A stretch of 8,864 nt of DNA, from assembly GCF_910579365.1 (NCBI RefSeq), contig NZ_CAJTUX010000059.1, positions 1-8,864 of the forward strand, read 5' to 3'. A model generated the notes under the pieces. That model had not been told where the DNA came from. It did not search any database and saw only the letters and a program-made list of their open reading frames with translations. The position numbers and the translations under genes were made by a program. Positions 6,391-8,864 of the stretch are shown here, one piece after another (position 1 is the first letter of the stretch; every line of letters starts with the position of its first letter). The stretch is from an uncultured Oscillibacter sp. (GTDB lineage Bacteria; Bacillota; Clostridia; Oscillospirales; Oscillospiraceae).

Positions 6391-6402
6391 GGAGGCCTCC
6401 TT
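6391..6402 (-). promoter_or_regulatory. Ribosome binding site abutting the upstream stop codon
   Basis: Read on the minus strand this gap is AAGGAGGCCTCC directly before the ATG, and the YihY-family TGA ends just ahead of it. Bases 6391-6400 (GGAGGCCTCC) form a perfect palindrome. The layout favours re-initiation by ribosomes finishing the upstream gene. Confidence 0.6.
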
Positions 6403-7236
6403 TCAAAGTTCCTCCTGCTCCTTCCGCAGGGCCAGAATGGTTCCGTTGAGCTCCGCCCCCAGAATCAGGACGTTGGCGGACATGTAGAGCCAGATCATCA
6501 GCACCACCACGGCGCCGATGGAGCCGTAGAGCAGCGAGTAGTTGGCGAAATTTTCCACATACATGGCGTACAGCCAGCTGAGGAGCATCCACGCCGCCAG
6601 GGCCGCCAGGGTCCCCGGCCAGATGTTCCGCCAGGGCTGGCGGCCGTCCTGAGCCAGGGCGTAGAGAAAGAACAGGGCGAAGTATCCCGCCACCGCCGCC
6701 GCCGGAAAGCGCATCCGGGCCCACAGTTCCGCCAGAAACAGCGGCAGGCGGAAGTGGCCCACGGCGTAGCCCAGCAGCCGGTCCCCCACGGTCATCAGCA
6801 CCAGGGTCAGGGCAATGGCGCTGATCAGCACCACGGTGTACAAAAGCGTCTTCAGCCGGTGAATCACCGCCCGCCGGGGCGGGCCCAGGTGATAGGCCGT
6901 GCGGACGGAGACCATCAGCGCGTTGGTGGCCCGCATGGGAAACCAGATGGAAAAGAACAGGCCGAAGACCATCAGCTGGGGGCTGGGGCTCTGCCCCACG
7001 TGGATGAGATAGGCCCGGATGATGTCGATGACGTCCCGGGGCAGAAACTCCCCCAGGGCCAGCAGAATGGCGGTGACGTTCAGGTCCAGAAGACCCAGCA
7101 GGGCGCTGATGAAGATGAGAAAGGGGAAGATCATAAACAGCAGGTAGAAGGCCAGAGCGGCGCTCTGGACCCCCACGCCGTGGCGGAAGTAGCGCTGCGC
7201 CAGAAGATACGCGCCGCGGGGCAGCTTGCGCCTCAT
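6403..7236 (-). CDS. YihY/virulence factor BrkB family membrane protein
   Basis: This is a 277-residue integral membrane protein of the YihY/BrkB family (formerly called ribonuclease BN); the molecular function is not established, though roles in transport or envelope stress have been suggested. About six membrane segments can be placed: residues 25-50 (AALAFYLLFMIFPFLIFISA), 87-108, 132-152, 178-194, 208-225 and 236-262. The family signature YSLLYGSIGAVVVLMIWLY lies at 233-251, followed by NVLILGAELN. The start is ATG at 7236 with a GGTGAT ribosome site just upstream. A longer in-frame extension to 7449 would overlap the ArsC-like gene and is low-complexity, so it is rejected. It is the middle gene of a three-gene minus-strand operon. 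Confidence 0.9.
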   Translation of the reverse strand: MRRKLPRGAYLLAQRYFRHGVGVQSAALAFYLLFMIFPFLIFISALLGLLDLNVTAILLALGEFLPRDVIDIIRAYLIHVGQSPSPQLMVFGLFFSIWFPMRATNALMVSVRTAYHLGPPRRAVIHRLKTLLYTVVLISAIALTLVLMTVGDRLLGYAVGHFRLPLFLAELWARMRFPAAAVAGYFALFFLYALAQDGRQPWRNIWPGTLAALAAWMLLSWLYAMYVENFANYSLLYGSIGAVVVLMIWLYMSANVLILGAELNGTILALRKEQEEL

Positions 7237-7261
7237 GCCGGAATCACCACGCTTCCGTTGA

Positions 7262-7597
7262 TTACTCCCAGGTCTCCCAGACCTCGGGGCGGTAGCCCAC
7301 CGTGGCCTCCCTGCCGTTGCGGACGATGGGGGTCCGGAAAAGCTCCGGGTTTTCCAGGAGCTTTTCCTCCTGGGCGGCGGGGGCGGTATAGGCCATGTAG
7401 AGCGCTTCGTAGGCCCGGCATTTTGGGTTGACCAGAGCCTCGAAGCCAACTTTCTGCTTGACGGATTGGTACTCTCGGAGGGATAATCCCTTTGAGGGGA
7501 GATCGATGTACTGGAACTTCACCCGGCGTTCTTTGAACCAGCGCTGGGCCTTCTTCGTGTCAAAGCACTTGGAGGATCCGAAAATCTGAATGTTCAT
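7262..7597 (-). CDS. ArsC/Spx-family thioredoxin-fold protein (YffB-like)
   Basis: This 111-residue protein belongs to the arsenate reductase/Spx family. It opens MNIQIFGSSKCFDTKKAQRW, where Cys11 sits in the active loop after the first strand, and contains the late FRTPIVRNGREATVGY segment (residues 87-102) with the conserved cis-Pro region Arg-Thr-Pro. The CFDT motif has a single Cys, so it is not a CXXC redox switch as in Spx; Cys60 is the only other Cys. This resembles the YffB-type proteins of uncertain function more than a proven arsenate reductase, and no arsenic genes are nearby. An AAAGGAGAG ribosome site precedes the ATG at 7597. The first half of the gene is clearly less GC-rich than its neighbours (64 of 120 bases G or C in 7441-7560). 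Confidence 0.88.
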   Translation of the reverse strand: MNIQIFGSSKCFDTKKAQRWFKERRVKFQYIDLPSKGLSLREYQSVKQKVGFEALVNPKCRAYEALYMAYTAPAAQEEKLLENPELFRTPIVRNGREATVGYRPEVWETWE

Positions 7598-7624
7598 GGC
7601 GCGCTCTCCTTTGTCCCATGGGCC

Positions 7625-7630
7625 ATTATA
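7625..7630 (-). promoter_or_regulatory. Possible -10 element for the minus-strand operon
   Basis: TATAAT is present on the minus strand in the 53-base gap between the ArsC-like and sirtuin genes and would give a leader of roughly 20 bases carrying the ribosome site. No convincing -35 box is found at 16-19 bases, so this is tentative. Confidence 0.35.
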
Positions 7631-7636
7631 AACCGC

Positions 7637-7645
7637 AGGGAGGGA
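7637..7645 (+). promoter_or_regulatory. Ribosome binding site fixing the sirtuin start
   Basis: CAGGGAGGG lies five bases before the ATG at 7651. The upstream in-frame ATG at 7618 has no comparable site and would add eleven unconserved residues, so 7651 is taken as the start. Confidence 0.7.
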
Positions 7646-7650
7646 TTTTT

Positions 7651-8367
7651 ATGACGGAAGCAGTCGAAACCTTAAAGGCGTGGGCGGCGGAATCCCGCCG
7701 CATCGTGTTCTTCGGCGGAGCCGGGGTCAGCACGGAGTCCGGCATCCCGGATTTCCGCTCCACCGGCGGACTCTACCACCAGGAGTGGAAATACCCGCCG
7801 GAGACCATTTTAAGCCATAGCTTCTACAAAAGCAACCCCGAAGAGTTTTTCCGCTTCTATCGGGCGAAGATGCTTCTCCCCGAAGCCAAGCCCAACGCCG
7901 CCCACAAAAAGCTGGCGCAGTGGGAGGCGGAGGGAAAACTGACCGCCGTCGTCACCCAGAACATCGACGGCCTCCATCAGGCCGCCGGCAGCAGGCACGT
8001 CTGCGAGCTCCACGGCAGCGTCCACCGGAACTACTGCGAGCGGTGCGGGAAGTTTTACGGGATGGACTTCATCCTGCGCTCCGGCGGCGTGCCGAAATGC
8101 GGCTGCGGCGGCGTTGTGAAGCCGGACGTGGTGCTCTACGAGGAGGGGCTGGACCAGGCCGTTTTGAACGACGCGGTGAATTCCATCGCCAAGGCGGACC
8201 TCCTCATCATCGGCGGCACCTCTTTGAACGTCTATCCCGCCGCCGGGCTCATCAACTACTTCCGGGGGGAGAGGCTGGTCCTCATCAACAAGTCCGCCGT
8301 GGCCCGGGACCTCTCCGCCGCCCTGGTCATCACCGACCCCATCGGCGAGGTGATGGCCCGGCTGTAA
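7651..8367 (+). CDS. Sir2-family NAD-dependent protein deacylase (sirtuin)
   Basis: This is a complete 238-residue sirtuin, which removes acyl groups from lysines in cytoplasmic proteins, consuming NAD+ and forming nicotinamide and O-acyl-ADP-ribose. The NAD-binding GAGVSTESGIPDFRS is near residues 23-37, TQNIDGLHQ at 102-110, and the catalytic His121 in LHGS. Zinc ligands are Cys129 and Cys132 (YCERC), then Cys150 and Cys152 (KCGCGG). The late Rossmann motif GGTSLNVYPAAG lies at 188-199, then LINKS. The length is normal for a bacterial enzyme. It is transcribed divergently from the ArsC-like gene, 53 bases away, and is followed by a hairpin and the tRNA-Leu array. Which acyl group it prefers cannot be told from the sequence. 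Confidence 0.95.
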   Translation: MTEAVETLKAWAAESRRIVFFGGAGVSTESGIPDFRSTGGLYHQEWKYPPETILSHSFYKSNPEEFFRFYRAKMLLPEAKPNAAHKKLAQWEAEGKLTAVVTQNIDGLHQAAGSRHVCELHGSVHRNYCERCGKFYGMDFILRSGGVPKCGCGGVVKPDVVLYEEGLDQAVLNDAVNSIAKADLLIIGGTSLNVYPAAGLINYFRGERLVLINKSAVARDLSAALVITDPIGEVMARL

Positions 8368-8379
8368 AAATCGGGAAGC

Positions 8380-8406
8380 GCCCCTCCGCGCACTGGGCGG
8401 AGGGGC
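8380..8406 (+). terminator. Hairpin after the sirtuin gene, probable weak terminator
   Basis: Bases 8380-8389 (GCCCCTCCGC) pair perfectly with 8397-8406 (GCGGAGGGGC) around a seven-base loop, starting twelve bases after the sirtuin stop. No T run follows, so it is not a canonical rho-independent terminator, but it may end or trim the sirtuin transcript. Confidence 0.5.
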
Positions 8407-8456
8407 CGGCCGCCGGCGCCCGGAGGAAAAATTTCGGGAAAAACGAAAAATGGGTG

Positions 8457-8485
8457 TTGACAACGGCGGCGGTTCTGGCTATAAT
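8457..8485 (+). promoter_or_regulatory. Consensus sigma-70-type promoter of the tRNA-Leu array
   Basis: TTGACA (8457-8462) and TATAAT (8480-8485) are separated by exactly 17 bases, a perfect match to the housekeeping sigma-A/sigma-70 consensus. Transcription should start near 8492, about 27 bases before the first tRNA. Perfect promoters are typical of stable RNA genes. Confidence 0.9.
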
Positions 8486-8518
8486 AAGCAAGCAGTCTTT
8501 CCTGGGGACTCTTATTAC

Positions 8519-8604
8519 GCGGCTGTGCTGGAACTGGTAGACAGGCCAGCTTGAGGTGCTGGTGTCGTATCGACGTGTGGGTTCAAGTCCCGTCAGCCGC
8601 ACCA
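8519..8604 (+). tRNA. tRNA-Leu (anticodon GAG)
   Basis: This is a complete class II tRNA. The acceptor stem GCGGCTG (8519-8525) pairs with CAGCCGC (8594-8600), followed by discriminator A and an encoded CCA (8602-8604). The anticodon stem CCAGC/GCTGG encloses loop TTGAGGT with anticodon GAG at 8553-8555, which reads CTC and CTT leucine codons. A long variable arm and a GGGTTCAAGTCCC T arm are present. It is the first gene downstream of the consensus promoter. Confidence 0.96.
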
Positions 8605-8635
8605 CAGGTCCCTTGAAAGAGACCGCTGAAGCCAT

Positions 8636-8723
8636 GCGCGAGTGGTGGAATTGGCAGACTCGCTAGATTCAGGTTCTAGTGTCCTTTACGGACGTGCGGG
8701 TTCAAGTCCCGCCTCGCGCACCA
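8636..8723 (+). tRNA. tRNA-Leu (anticodon CAG), first copy
   Basis: This is a complete class II tRNA. The acceptor stem GCGCGAG (8636-8642) pairs with CTCGCGC (8713-8719), with discriminator A and encoded CCA (8721-8723). The anticodon stem CTAGA/TCTAG encloses TTCAGGT with anticodon CAG at 8670-8672, which reads CTG. CTG is the dominant leucine codon in the protein genes of this window. It follows tRNA-Leu(GAG) after 31 bases and is probably cotranscribed with it. Confidence 0.96.
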
Positions 8724-8725
8724 GG

Positions 8726-8771
8726 ATGAAAACCGGGGTCCCGTCTCATACGGGGCGGGACCTGGTTTCAT
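8726..8771 (+). terminator. Long hairpin between the two tRNA-Leu(CAG) copies
   Basis: The stem pairs ATGAAAACC...GGTCCCG with CGGGACC...GGTTTCAT, from 8726 to 8771, with a small bulge and a loop around TCATACG. It begins two bases after the CCA end. The arm closes with TTTCAT rather than a clean T run, so it may be either a terminator for the first two tRNAs or a processing structure. Confidence 0.5.
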
Positions 8772-8809
8772 GCTCCGTCCGGCGGACCATCACAAGTTCA
8801 TATCAATGC

Positions 8810-8864
8810 GCGCGAGTGGTGGAATTGGCAGACTCGCTAGATTCAGGTTCTAGTGTCCTTTACG
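8810..8864 (+). tRNA. tRNA-Leu (anticodon CAG), second copy, cut by window end
   Basis: The first 55 bases of a further tRNA-Leu(CAG) are visible and are identical to 8636-8690, from the GCGCGAG acceptor strand through the CAG anticodon (8844-8846) into the variable arm. The 3' part lies beyond the window. The copies start 174 bases apart, and the DNA before each differs apart from a shared ATGC, so the duplication appears limited to about the tRNA itself. Confidence 0.93.

Noticed and set aside
6121..7431. Plus-strand open frame of 436 codons
   Set aside because: It lies opposite the convincing minus-strand YihY, ArsC-like and 66-residue genes, runs through the terminator at 6146-6180, and gives a His/Gln/Gly-rich product with no recognisable domain.
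7237..7449. 71-residue N-terminal extension of the YihY-family protein
   Set aside because: It overlaps the ArsC-like gene in another frame, is Pro/Ser/Arg-rich low-complexity, and the ATG at 7236 has its own ribosome site and gives a normal family length.
7618..7650. Upstream ATG for the sirtuin
   Set aside because: It lacks a ribosome site; the ATG at 7651 has a strong one and begins the conserved protein.
1..8864. CRISPR array, insertion sequence or toxin-antitoxin pair
   Set aside because: No regularly spaced repeats, transposase-like protein, terminal inverted repeats or recognisable toxin-antitoxin pair were found on either strand.

Overview
This window looks like chromosomal DNA of a high-GC Gram-positive bacterium of the Clostridia, perhaps an Oscillospiraceae-type gut anaerobe. 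That is inferred from strong GGAGG ribosome sites, the PBSX-like (Xkd) gene order and family resemblance; no taxonomic marker was compared. Leucine is coded mostly by CTG, which fits the tRNA-Leu(CAG) copies at the right end.

Positions 1-6124 hold one tightly packed plus-strand operon for a contractile phage-tail-like machine, already in progress at the left edge. In order: tail sheath (C-terminal part), tail tube, a small protein in the tail-assembly-chaperone slot, a 252-residue low-complexity Gly/Arg/Glu/Trp-rich protein, a LysM baseplate/hub protein, an XkdQ/gpD-type hub, a short gpV-type spike, a gp25-type wedge protein, a baseplate J protein and a YmfQ/XkdU (gpI-type) protein. Most genes overlap by 1-8 bases or sit under 25 bases apart. 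A strong terminator follows at 6146-6180, with no tail fibre, holin, lysin, capsid or packaging gene after it. The slot normally filled by a very long tape-measure gene holds only the low-complexity protein. The locus could therefore be a domesticated, unusually short contractile particle (tailocin or injection-system-like). This is the most notable feature of the window.

Positions 6190-7597 carry a minus-strand operon convergent with the tail operon: an ArsC/Spx-family thioredoxin-fold protein, a YihY/BrkB-family membrane protein, and a 66-residue helical protein whose ribosome site touches the end of the membrane-protein gene. Divergent from it, 7651-8367 encodes a complete zinc-containing sirtuin (NAD-dependent protein deacylase).

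Positions 8457-8864 are a tRNA-Leu array: a perfect sigma-70-type promoter (TTGACA, 17 bases, TATAAT), tRNA-Leu(GAG), tRNA-Leu(CAG), a long hairpin, and a second tRNA-Leu(CAG) cut by the window edge and identical to the first over all 55 visible bases.
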